From the NCBI RefSeq assembly GCF_000981895.1, contig NZ_LATD01000077.1, positions 1-45,229 of the forward strand: DNA of 45,229 bases, in the 5' to 3' direction. Position numbers and translations under genes: made by a program. A model generated the notes under the pieces. That model saw only the letters and a program-made list of their open reading frames with translations. It was not told the origin of the DNA and made no database searches. This stretch comes from Streptomyces odonnellii (GTDB lineage: Bacteria > Actinomycetota > Actinomycetes > Streptomycetales > Streptomycetaceae). Shown here in pieces: positions 17,601 through 25,579 of the stretch (the stretch's first letter is position 1; each line of letters begins with the position of its first letter).

Positions 17601-18701
17601 GTTTGGGGCACCTATCGAAAGGTAGCAGGGGACGTTCCGAGATTTGCGGATGATGTCGCGGTGGGGCGCATTTCAACACTCCTGGAACCTGCCGGGAGAG
17701 TTGAAGGGAATCCCGTTCGATTGGCCGAGAATTTGGGTGTCACATTCGAGGGGTGTAAACCCACTGGATCGGGATTCGTAGTTACTTCAGCCGAAGCAGA
17801 GGAGTGGGCAGAGGTCGATCCTAAAAACCGCGAGGTGGTTCTACCGTACCTCGGAGGAGAGGACCTAAATTCCCGCCCAGACAGCTCTGCTTCTCGCCAC
17901 ATCATTGACTTCACCAATCATCAAGAAGATTCGGCGAAAAAATATTCATTGCCGTACGAGAGGGCGTTCACGCAAGTCAGGCCGCAGCGCCTGAAAAACA
18001 ATCGAAAGGTTTATCGCGACTACTGGTGGCAGTTCGCCGAGAAGCGTCCTGGTCTACGCAAAGCAATTTCCGAATTGAGCGAAGTCCTCGCTATGCCTCG
18101 ACACTCCGTCACGGCAATGCCGAGTCGGGTTGCCAACGATCGAGTATTCGGGGATGCGTTGGTAGTTTTTGCGACTGAATCATTCTTTGATCAGGCGGTT
18201 CTCTCATCGTCGCCGCACCAGATGTGGGCGATCAAATACGGATCTGGCCTGCGCAAGGACCCGCGATACACCCCGTCAGGCGTCTTCGAGACTTTTCCCT
18301 TCCCGCCAGCGGACGATGGTCGACTGGCCGAGCTCGGTAGAATTCTCAACGCTGAGCGCAGTGAGATTATGCTGCGCCGAGACCTCGGCCTCACCAAGCT
18401 CTACAGCCTGATCAACGACCCCGGCATTTACGGCTCCTCCGACCCAGATGTGGCTTGCCTCCGGGAGATTCACGTGGCACTCGATCGAGCAGTAATGGCC
18501 GCCTACGGGTGGGATGATGTCCCCCTGGAACACGGATTCCACACCTACCGTCAGATGGAGCGCTGGACGGTGAGTCCCGCTGCCCGGGTGGAGATCCTTG
18601 ACCGCCTCCTCGAAGAGAATCACCGTCGAGCCGCCTCTCAGGGCGCTGTCAGTCCCAGTGACGACAATGAGGCCACTGAGGAAGAGGAGGGCAACGAGTG
18701 A
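14670..18701 (+). CDS. drmMI: DISARM DNA adenine-N6 methyltransferase DrmMI
   Basis: A 1343-residue protein; ATG 14670 overlaps the drmD stop. The N-terminal ~500 residues are a helical region as in type IIG/PglX-like enzymes. AGAHYTPRSLAEEVV (~567) leads into the SAM-binding motif ADIACGSGAFLVAAA (D618) and the catalytic NPPF motif (N876) typical of N6-adenine methylases. The residues after NPPF up to about 1210 are expected to hold target recognition, and the DNA there (roughly 17300-18300) has much lower GC and non-host codons such as AAA, TAT and TTG. It methylates host DNA to mark self, and its loss is known to make DISARM restrict its host. Its stop overlaps the drmA GTG. Confidence 0.92.
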   Translation: MSRRYPQTVADLHRAWLELVDADGPFLAIPTLERVYPQGIPQPDSRALDAIKDAKPAFEKAWESWDEHPGDEAALDLYREVRDNWVDLVLRQGLRWGASYTVPAPVAAEVRSPDYTVTVRADGALVHGDTTGALVLVTDPTDSLRDPLTDGWSASPIDRMEELLRASDVPIGVVTDGRWWAIVSARPQTMVASGVVDAQTWIEEPQTRNAFIELLQRRRLVGGKQQDRLTELFGESVTAAEKITEALGTQVRRAVELIVQALSEGALDARRRGEPDPLPAARGEVYEAAVTVMMRVVFLLFAEERGLLPQSRLFAMGYGISDELDLLDAREKEEGEKALDGTFLTWHRLLATSQALYRGASFEDLRLPEYGGSLFDPARFPFLTACNSQDTLAVTVSDRVMLEVLRAVQIAQLPGGARRISFRDIDVEQIGYIYEGLLGYSCEPAEEIIVGLTGSAGSEPEIPLATLEELSQAKRTETVLADAILAWIKQHQPAAKPSSKAALAKTLKAGDTLDDTEIALRDVTDDPELRDRLRPYIGIIRRDLRNRPLVVEPGGVLLVETPSRASAGAHYTPRSLAEEVVRYALEPLVYSPGPHQTADQDAWRPIDSDQILDLRIADIACGSGAFLVAAARYLADRLVEAWHREGVAYGRTPHDLHVHAIRTVVATCLYGADINGMAVEMCKLSLWLVSLDPKLPFSFVDDKVLHGNALLGLTDADQLRRLHIDPAAAGNQFSIFALDVDDILDQASRLRRQLATEVDDNDPQRSAATKRRQWRRYQALTAQLADVADGVIAAGLRWGGKPGKQLKAAYENLRVAVESAYPADAGEADRTMLDGIKKAGLTPTVTTDYERWKPLHWILAVPDVMERGGFDAVIGNPPFLAGSDITGAMGTNVRDWLVEVCASGYRANADVVAYFFLRAEKLLTSTGGLGLIATNSIAQGKSREVSLDRMSSSGFTITRSIQSRPWPAVSASLEYAAVWGTYRKVAGDVPRFADDVAVGRISTLLEPAGRVEGNPVRLAENLGVTFEGCKPTGSGFVVTSAEAEEWAEVDPKNREVVLPYLGGEDLNSRPDSSASRHIIDFTNHQEDSAKKYSLPYERAFTQVRPQRLKNNRKVYRDYWWQFAEKRPGLRKAISELSEVLAMPRHSVTAMPSRVANDRVFGDALVVFATESFFDQAVLSSSPHQMWAIKYGSGLRKDPRYTPSGVFETFPFPPADDGRLAELGRILNAERSEIMLRRDLGLTKLYSLINDPGIYGSSDPDVACLREIHVALDRAVMAAYGWDDVPLEHGFHTYRQMERWTVSPAARVEILDRLLEENHRRAASQGAVSPSDDNEATEEEEGNE

Positions 18702-21700
18702 CCACCCCCCGGCGCAACGGCGCCCAGCCTGCGGCGACGTCTAGCGTCCCCCAGGCCCCGGCCTACCGTCTCGCCCTCGAGCCCGACGACCGTTCCTGGA
18801 CGGCCCGCGAGAACCTGGTCGACATCCTGGAGCGTGAGCTCCTCGGCCCGGCCAACGGCCCGGACGAGGTCCTCGACGGTGTCCCCGACTCGGCGTATCT
18901 GATCGGCCGGATCGCGCCCGTGCGGCTCACCGCTGGCAAGGAGGACCCAGGCGAGACTGGCTCGGACGACGCCGCGACCGACGTGGGCGACGCCGTGGAC
19001 GCCGCCGAGAGCCGGGGCGTGCCGCTCACCGCCGTCGACGACAGCAGCGCGAGCTCGGACGAGGACGAGGTCGAGGACCAGCCGCAAAAACGCGGGCTGA
19101 TGATCCCGGCGTCGATGGGGCTGCGCTTCCAGATCCCTGACGACCTGGACGAGTTCACGGTGACCGCCTCGTGGGGCACGTACGAGCCGGTGAAGGAGAA
19201 GCGCGGCGAGGGCACCGCAGACGGCGAGGGCGAGGGCGCGGCGGCCGCTCCGGCTCTCCGTCGTTTCCAGCGCACCCCGCACGCCATAGCGAAGACAATC
19301 AAGGTTGCCGACCTGGAGCCGTCCCGTACGACCGAGATCGTACTCAAGGACAAGATCCTGCTCCGGGTGGATCGGTACGACGACTCCGAGCGTGGCTGTC
19401 GACTGATCGAGGTGGCGCTGTGCAACGACCAGGAGACCCCCCGTAAGATCCCGGTCGAAGCGTGGCTGTACCAGACCAAGCTGTCGGTGTCGGCTGGTGG
19501 CGTTGAAGTGTTCCTGCCGGTCAATGACGTACTCCTGGACACGCGCGAGGAGCCGGACGACGAGCTGCGGCGACTGCGGCTTCAGTATCGCAACCGTCTG
19601 GAGTTTGCCCATGGCCGGACCTGCTCGGTGGACTGGAAGGTAGCCGAGGGAGCGCGCCGGGCCAGCGAGGTCTGGACGACATGGCTGCCAGTAAGTGAGA
19701 CACCGCAGACGGCTGCCGAGGAGATCGGCGCGGCCCTGCTGGACATGCGCAAGCTCCAGGAGGCATCGATCGACGAGCTGCGTACGGGCCTTGAGCCGAT
19801 CGTCGCGGGTTACACCGCTTGGCTGGACGGCGAGGAGCAGCGGGCCAAGGCTCTTCCGAAGTATCTGCGGTCCGAGGGTCTGGACGCGGTCACCGAGGCG
19901 CGCAGGGTGCAACGCCAGCTTGAGGAGGGGCTGAAGCATCTCCTCGGGGACGAGGAGGCGTTGCGCTGCTTCCGGTTCATGAACCGTGTTATGGCTGATC
20001 AGCGTGTGCAGTCGCAGGTCGCGGAGCGGCGGGCCAGTCGGCCGGAGGAGAGCATCGACGAGGCTCGCGAGGCGATCCTCACGGAGAAGGGGGCCCTGGC
20101 GCATTCGTGGCGTACTTTCCAGCTCGCCTTCGTGCTCATGCAGTTGCCGTTGCTGTCCGACCCGGCGGCCGAGAAGCGGTCGGGGGATCTGGCCAAGGCG
20201 CAGCTGCTGTTCTTCCCGACTGGTGGTGGCAAGACGGAGGCGTATCTGGGTCTGGCCGCGTACACGTTCGCGATCCGGCGCCGCCAGGGCGTCGTGGATG
20301 CCTTCGATGGTCCGCTGAACGGGCAATCCGGGGTCGCCGTCCTCATGCGGTACACGCTGCGGCTGCTCACCGCCCAGCAGTTCCAGCGCGCCACCGCCCT
20401 GGTGTGCGCGGCGGAGCTGGCGCGGCGCGATGATGTGGCGACGTGGGGTGAGGAGCCGTTCCGGATCGGGCTGTGGGTCGGTACCGATGTGAGCCCGAAG
20501 CGGTACGACGAGGCCGCCGAGCAGTTGCAGAAGGCCCATGGGGGCCGTGGCTATCGGCTGACGGTGCTGCAGATCCAGCGCTGCCCGTGGTGCGGGACGC
20601 GCGTCGAGGCGCGCGATGTCCGCACGGAGCCCGCGCTGCGCCGGGTGTACGTGTACTGCGGGGACGAGCTGGCCGACTGCCCGTTCGCCGACGGCGGTGA
20701 TGTACCGGACGGGCTGCCGGTGCTCACGGTGGACGAGGAGATCTACCGGCTCGCGCCGGCGTTCGTCATCGCCACTGTGGACAAGTTCGCCCGCCTGGCG
20801 CGGGAGGGCGAGGCCGCCTCGCTGTTCGGGCATGTCTCGCGGCGCTGTGAACGGCACGGATTCGTGCATCCCGACTATCAGCAGTGCGACATCAAGGACG
20901 GCAGCAAGCATCCCAAGAAGGACGGCTTGCCGGCGGCCCCCGTTCACCCGGCCATGCGACTGCGGCCCCCGGATCTGGTCATCCAGGACGAGTTGCACCT
21001 CATCACCGGGGCACTCGGCACGACAGTGGGCCTGTTCGAGGTGGCCATCGACGTGATGACCGACTGGCGGACCAAGGACGGGCGCCCGGTGCGTCCGCTG
21101 CTCGTCGCCTCCACGGCCACCGCCCGCAACGCGTCGGAGCAGGTGCGTGCACTGTACGGGCGCGACGTCACCATCTTCCCGCCGCAGGTCCTGGACGCCG
21201 GGAACACCTACTTCTCCAAGGAGATCCCCGTCTCCGAGAAGCACCCGGGACGCCGGTACGTCGGGATCAGCACGTCCGGCGTGCGCCTGACCACGGCGGA
21301 GATCCGGGTCGCCGAGGTGCTCCTGGCTGGCGGGCAGTTGCTTATCGACCGCTCCGGCCGCGCGGCCGATCCGTACATGAGCCTGGTCGGCTACTTCAGC
21401 GCCACCCGTGAACTCGCCGGCATGGCTCGATACATGAGCGACGACATCCAGACCGCGCTCGCCAAGGGCCGCCCCTGGTCGAAGCTCCCCCGCCGCACCG
21501 GCACCGACTACGGTTCGCTGCACGTCGCCGAGTTGACCTCGCGCGTGGCGAGTGCGGACATCACCGCGACCCTGGACCAGATGGCGACGGCATTCGACCC
21601 GGGCTTCGACTCCACCGCAGGCAAGCGGAACCGGCGCGCGCTGCGGGAGGCGAAGAAGCCGGAACCCACGCGTGAGGTCAATCCGTACGACGTGGTCCTG

Positions 21701-22456
21701 GCCACCTCCATGCTCCAGGTGGGTGTGGACGTGACTCGCCTTGGGCTGATGCTTGTGGTCGGGCAGCCGAAGAACACTGCGGAGTACATCCAGGCGTCCT
21801 CCCGTGTCGGCCGTACGGCGGACCGGCCGGGTCTGGTGGTCGCACTCGGGAACTGGGCGCGGCCGAGGGACCTCGCCCATTTCGAGCAGTTCCGCCACTA
21901 CCACGAGACGTTCTACGCCCAGGTGGAGGCGCTGTCGGTGACCCCGTTCTCGGTGACCTCCCTGGAGCGCGGCCTGGACGGCGTGCTGGTCAGCGCCGCC
22001 CGTGTTCTGCAGGCCGCCAAGGCCGGCCAAGGGCTGTCCCCGGAGGATGGGGCGGCCCGTATCGAGGCCGAGCAGCACTTCGCGGGCGAACTCGTCGACG
22101 CCCTCGTGCGTCGCGTCGCGCGGGCCGGCGACGAGGATGCCGCCACCCGCGCCCGCCTACGCCTGGAGAACCGGCTAGACCAATGGGGCAAGCGACGCAA
22201 GAGCCTCATGGAGGACCGTAAGTCGCTGGTGTACGAGAGGGTTCTGGACGACGGTCGGCACGACGCGCTGATGATGAGCGCGGAGAACGCCAAGGCGGGC
22301 ATCGACACCCGTGACGCCGCGCCGTTCATCGTGGCGAACTCGATGCGCGAGGTGCAGCCGGAGATCAACCTCCTGGTGAGCCCGATCAAGGAGCGACTGG
22401 TGTACCGCGCACCCGACCATGCCCCTCAGTGGAAGATGCCGGAGGACAACTCGTGA
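18698..22456 (+). CDS. drmA: DISARM core helicase DrmA
   Basis: A 1252-residue protein starting at GTG 18698 in a GTGA overlap with drmMI. Helicase motifs are FFPTGGGKTEAYLG (Walker A, K512), IATVDKFARL, the DEAH-like IQDELHLI (D764-E765) and, toward the C-terminus, MLQVGVDVTRLGLM with IQASSRVGRTADRPG (motif VI). A C-P-W-C plus Y-C-G...D-C-P-F cluster (~residues 629-665) is a likely zinc site inserted between helicase motifs. DrmA is one of the three genes common to all DISARM classes and works with DrmB as an entry-blocking DNA-binding complex. An acidic low-complexity stretch lies near residues 85-130. GTGA coupling to drmB follows. Confidence 0.93.
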   Translation: MTTPRRNGAQPAATSSVPQAPAYRLALEPDDRSWTARENLVDILERELLGPANGPDEVLDGVPDSAYLIGRIAPVRLTAGKEDPGETGSDDAATDVGDAVDAAESRGVPLTAVDDSSASSDEDEVEDQPQKRGLMIPASMGLRFQIPDDLDEFTVTASWGTYEPVKEKRGEGTADGEGEGAAAAPALRRFQRTPHAIAKTIKVADLEPSRTTEIVLKDKILLRVDRYDDSERGCRLIEVALCNDQETPRKIPVEAWLYQTKLSVSAGGVEVFLPVNDVLLDTREEPDDELRRLRLQYRNRLEFAHGRTCSVDWKVAEGARRASEVWTTWLPVSETPQTAAEEIGAALLDMRKLQEASIDELRTGLEPIVAGYTAWLDGEEQRAKALPKYLRSEGLDAVTEARRVQRQLEEGLKHLLGDEEALRCFRFMNRVMADQRVQSQVAERRASRPEESIDEAREAILTEKGALAHSWRTFQLAFVLMQLPLLSDPAAEKRSGDLAKAQLLFFPTGGGKTEAYLGLAAYTFAIRRRQGVVDAFDGPLNGQSGVAVLMRYTLRLLTAQQFQRATALVCAAELARRDDVATWGEEPFRIGLWVGTDVSPKRYDEAAEQLQKAHGGRGYRLTVLQIQRCPWCGTRVEARDVRTEPALRRVYVYCGDELADCPFADGGDVPDGLPVLTVDEEIYRLAPAFVIATVDKFARLAREGEAASLFGHVSRRCERHGFVHPDYQQCDIKDGSKHPKKDGLPAAPVHPAMRLRPPDLVIQDELHLITGALGTTVGLFEVAIDVMTDWRTKDGRPVRPLLVASTATARNASEQVRALYGRDVTIFPPQVLDAGNTYFSKEIPVSEKHPGRRYVGISTSGVRLTTAEIRVAEVLLAGGQLLIDRSGRAADPYMSLVGYFSATRELAGMARYMSDDIQTALAKGRPWSKLPRRTGTDYGSLHVAELTSRVASADITATLDQMATAFDPGFDSTAGKRNRRALREAKKPEPTREVNPYDVVLATSMLQVGVDVTRLGLMLVVGQPKNTAEYIQASSRVGRTADRPGLVVALGNWARPRDLAHFEQFRHYHETFYAQVEALSVTPFSVTSLERGLDGVLVSAARVLQAAKAGQGLSPEDGAARIEAEQHFAGELVDALVRRVARAGDEDAATRARLRLENRLDQWGKRRKSLMEDRKSLVYERVLDDGRHDALMMSAENAKAGIDTRDAAPFIVANSMREVQPEINLLVSPIKERLVYRAPDHAPQWKMPEDNS

Positions 22457-24486
22457 GTGACGAGACGCGCTTCGTCTACGACGTCGCCCGCGCCGTCGAC
22501 CCGCTGGGCGACCTGGAGCAAGAGGCGGAGAAGGCGACCAAGCACAACCGTGCCAAGGTCGGCTCGGCCCGCCCCTCCTCCCTGCTGTACACCTATGGCC
22601 CCGGCGCGATCATGGACCTGCCACAGTTCACGATCATGCCCACCGGCCTGGACGACTGGGACCGCATCTGGCGGCGCCGCGACTCCGCGCCCCCGCAGAT
22701 CCACGCCCCGCGCCTACGTGACGTGGTTCGGATGATGCTGCGTTCGCCCGACGTGCAGCTGCGGCCGTATCCCTGGCAGCCGAAGAAGCACATGCGATCC
22801 GCCGAAGGCAACGACCTCGGAGTTCCCTCCCGGATCTTCCCGCAATGGCTGCGATGCACGGGCTGCGACATGCTCGGACTGCTCGCTCAGTTCGACTACC
22901 GCAACACGCACCCCTTCCGCACCGACCTGGCCGTCTTCGAGCACGCCAAATGCATGGGCCGCGCGGGCGCCAGCTCCCGCAAGCCGATGCGCCGCACCGC
23001 CATCCCGGCCCGGTATCTGCTGGCCTGTGTCGACGGACACCTGGACGAGTTTCCGTACGACCTGTGGGTGCATCGCGGACAGCCGTGTAGCCAAGCGGAG
23101 CTGCCAGCTCTGAAAATGGTCGACCGGACCGCCGGCAAGGGAGCCTCGGCTGTGATCCACTGCGCATCCTGCGACATGCGGCGGCCCATGAACGAGGCCC
23201 AGGGCGAGGCCGGCAGGGCGAAACTCCCGCAGTGCCGCGGACGCCACCCCCACTTGGACGCCTTCGAGCCCAAGGGCTGCCGCAACGAGACCCGGCTGAT
23301 GCTCGTCGGCGCCTCCAACCTGTGGTTCCCCGCCACCCAGTCGATTATCGTGATGCCGGAGTCCCAGGAGGAGAAAGCCAGCGACCTGGCTGACCGGGTC
23401 CGCACCGCGCTTGGCGACAAGCTCGCCAAGTACCGCGACAAGCTGGACCTGATCCGGGACCTTCTTGGCATGGACGGCGGCGTCGACGTCACCGGCCTGT
23501 CCGACCACGACCTGGAGCAGGTCCTTCAGGCGGCCTCCGCCCCCACCGACACCCCCGAGGAGCAGGAGGAGAAGCTCCGCGACTGGGACCCGGTCGACCT
23601 CCTCGTCCCCGAATGGCGTTACCTGCTGCGTGACATCGTCGGCACGCGCGTCGAGGACCCCAAGAGCGGCCTCACCCTCGCCACTCGTGATCGCGGTGAC
23701 GCCCTGCAGCCTGAGATCACCCGTGTACTCGCGGTCGAGCGCCTCCGTAAGGTGAATGCCCTGGTCGGCTTCACCCGTATCGACGACATGGACCGCGTCG
23801 GCGACCTCCCGCGCCGCCTAGCCCCACTGACGCGTACGTCCCGGCCCAGCTGGACCGTGGCCACCGAGGACCGCGGCGAAGGCATCTTCCTCCAACTCGA
23901 CGAGAACGCTGTCGCCGCATGGGAGAAGCGTGTCCTGGACACCGACCTGTGGAAACTCCACCGCGAGGCACACCGCAGGAACTTCGAGCGCCGCTTCTCC
24001 GACACGGCGGGCCAGATCGACCCCGATAGCCGACTGAAGCCCCCGCGCTACTGGCTCGTCCACACCCTCGCCCATATCCTCATCCGCGAACTCGCCCTGA
24101 CCTGCGGCTACTCGGCCGCCAGCCTCAGCGAACGCCTCTACGCATGGCCTGCCGCTGAAGGCCGCGACCCTGCGGCCGGCCTTCTCATCTGCACCACCGC
24201 CTCCGACAGCGACGGCACCCTCGGCGGCCTCGTACAGCTCAGCGAGCCAACACGCCTCCAGCGGGTCGTCGGCGCTGCGCTGCGCAAGGCCACACGCTGC
24301 TCCTCCGACCCCATCTGCTCCAAGCGCACCCCACAGGATCCCGAGGACTTCCTCCACGGCGCCGCTTGCCACTGCTGCGTCATGGCCTCGGAGACCTCCT
24401 GCGAGCGCGCCAACCGCTTCCTCGACCGCCGCTTCCTGCTCGACCTGCCCGGCAGCGACCTCGGCTTCTTCCAGGCCCATGAGTGA
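22453..24486 (+). CDS. drmB: DISARM core protein DrmB (DUF1998)
   Basis: A 677-residue protein. GTG 22453 was chosen over the in-frame GTG 22429 because GGAGGA lies 6 nt upstream and the start overlaps the drmA stop. The early SSLLYTYGPGAIMDLPQF is typical of DrmB. Zinc-type cysteine pairs appear at CTGCDM (~135) and CASCDM (~237). The C-terminal DUF1998 domain spans ~520-670: YWLVHTLAHILIRELAL, GLLICTTASDSDGTLGG and the Cys cluster CSSDPIC...GAACHCC...SCER. DrmB partners DrmA in DISARM. The stop overlaps the drmC ATG by 8 nt. Confidence 0.93.
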   Translation: MSDETRFVYDVARAVDPLGDLEQEAEKATKHNRAKVGSARPSSLLYTYGPGAIMDLPQFTIMPTGLDDWDRIWRRRDSAPPQIHAPRLRDVVRMMLRSPDVQLRPYPWQPKKHMRSAEGNDLGVPSRIFPQWLRCTGCDMLGLLAQFDYRNTHPFRTDLAVFEHAKCMGRAGASSRKPMRRTAIPARYLLACVDGHLDEFPYDLWVHRGQPCSQAELPALKMVDRTAGKGASAVIHCASCDMRRPMNEAQGEAGRAKLPQCRGRHPHLDAFEPKGCRNETRLMLVGASNLWFPATQSIIVMPESQEEKASDLADRVRTALGDKLAKYRDKLDLIRDLLGMDGGVDVTGLSDHDLEQVLQAASAPTDTPEEQEEKLRDWDPVDLLVPEWRYLLRDIVGTRVEDPKSGLTLATRDRGDALQPEITRVLAVERLRKVNALVGFTRIDDMDRVGDLPRRLAPLTRTSRPSWTVATEDRGEGIFLQLDENAVAAWEKRVLDTDLWKLHREAHRRNFERRFSDTAGQIDPDSRLKPPRYWLVHTLAHILIRELALTCGYSAASLSERLYAWPAAEGRDPAAGLLICTTASDSDGTLGGLVQLSEPTRLQRVVGAALRKATRCSSDPICSKRTPQDPEDFLHGAACHCCVMASETSCERANRFLDRRFLLDLPGSDLGFFQAHE

Positions 24487-25231
24487 CGCGGACGCGCCAC
24501 GCCAGCTCGGCCGGCTCCTGACCGGAACTGAGGCCAAGGACATAGCGGACCGCCTGGCCGACGGCGACACTTTGACCACCGCACTCAAGGTTGTCGCGGT
24601 CGGCCAGCGAGCAGAGGTCCGGCGGCTACTGGTGGCGGTGGCCCGAGACGTCGGAGCGACGTATCAGCAGGTTCTGGTCCTGCGGGCGATCGAGGGGGCA
24701 CGGGCACATCCGACCACACTGTCACCGCTGTGGACCATGCCCGGGCACCTCGCCCAGACCGGGCCGCTCACCACCTCAGTCACCCGCCTCGTGGACAGCG
24801 CTCGCCACGCGATCACCTGCTCAACCTTCAACTTCCAGCGCAGCTCGGCGCTCTGGGCGTCGCTGCGGACGGCCGCGCAGCGCGACGGCGTCGCCGTCCG
24901 CGTCTACATGGACACCCGGGCCGCCGACGGCGGCGGACAACACTGGTCCCCGTCAACCACAGAGGTAGCCGCGCACCTGGCTCCTGCCGAGGTATGGCGG
25001 ACCAAGGAATTCGACGACGGGTGCGTCCGCAATCATGCCAAGTTCCTCGCCATCGACCACCACCTCCTCCTGGTCACCAGCGCGAATTTCTCCTGGAGCG
25101 CAGAGAACAACAACGTCGAGTTCGGCGTCCTCATCGACAACCCGAACCTCACCGAAGCCGTCGAGCGCGAGCTGCGGGAGGCAGAGGGGGCCTTGTACGA
25201 GCGGATCTCTTACCCGGTCAACCGCTTATAG
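24479..25231 (+). CDS. drmC: DISARM phospholipase D-like protein DrmC
   Basis: A 250-residue protein starting at ATG 24479 inside the end of drmB. It has one HKD signature, RNHAKFLAIDHHLLLV (H186-x-K188-x4-D193), followed by TSANFSWSAENNNVEFG. This is the PLD-like domain of DrmC, a presumed nuclease acting as a dimer since only one HKD motif is present. An N-terminal helical region of ~90 residues precedes it. In published DISARM work drmC is the component least needed for protection. It is the last gene of the operon; a terminator candidate lies about 200 nt downstream. Confidence 0.92.
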   Translation: MSDADAPRQLGRLLTGTEAKDIADRLADGDTLTTALKVVAVGQRAEVRRLLVAVARDVGATYQQVLVLRAIEGARAHPTTLSPLWTMPGHLAQTGPLTTSVTRLVDSARHAITCSTFNFQRSSALWASLRTAAQRDGVAVRVYMDTRAADGGGQHWSPSTTEVAAHLAPAEVWRTKEFDDGCVRNHAKFLAIDHHLLLVTSANFSWSAENNNVEFGVLIDNPNLTEAVERELREAEGALYERISYPVNRL

Positions 25232-25579
25232 ATACCGCGCAGCTCTCCAAATGCTAGTCTGGGGGTTCGGCGACGGCCGTGGGTGTTCTGACCTGGGGCG
25301 TAGCGCTCGGGGTGGCCCCGTCCGGACGGGCGAGCCGAATGAGACCAGCTCCGCTGGCTGTCACTGCAGCATGAGCTCGGCGAGCCGCTCCCAGTGGCCC
25401 GTTCACCATTGGTTCTGAGTTGGTTGCCCGCTCCCCCTTAGCCGCTGGGAGCGGCCTTTCCGTGCCGTCAGGTAGCAATCTTCGGGTTGTCCTGAACACC
25501 CTTTATAGGTACGGCAGATGGTGTTTACTGCCTGTCTGATGGGCTGATCACGCGCTTTGAGAATGAGGGGGAGGCAGCA
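25232..25579. other. 348-nt intergenic region after DISARM
   Basis: No gene is supported here. It contains a terminator-like hairpin at 25428-25454 and, just before the next gene, an A/T-richer stretch around CCCTTTATAGGTACGG (TATAGG at 25504-25509) that could be a -10 element without a convincing -35. The GCCGCTCCCAGTGG at 25384 partly repeats the hairpin arm. Confidence 0.4.
25428..25454 (+). terminator. Terminator candidate closing the DISARM operon
   Basis: CCGCTCCC (25428-25435) and GGGAGCGG (25447-25454) form an 8-bp GC-rich stem with an 11-nt loop, followed by CCTTTCC. It lies between drmC and the next rightward gene. Confidence 0.6.

Noticed and set aside
14670..18701. PglX of a BREX/Pgl system
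   Set aside because: The methylase resembles PglX, but the neighbours are DrmD, DrmA, DrmB and DrmC; no PglZ, PglW, BrxC or BrxL is present.
18638..22078. A 1146-codon open frame on the minus strand opposite drmA
   Set aside because: It is a product of GC-rich third positions in drmA: the translation is rich in Arg, Gly, His and Leu without motifs, while the plus strand has full helicase motifs.
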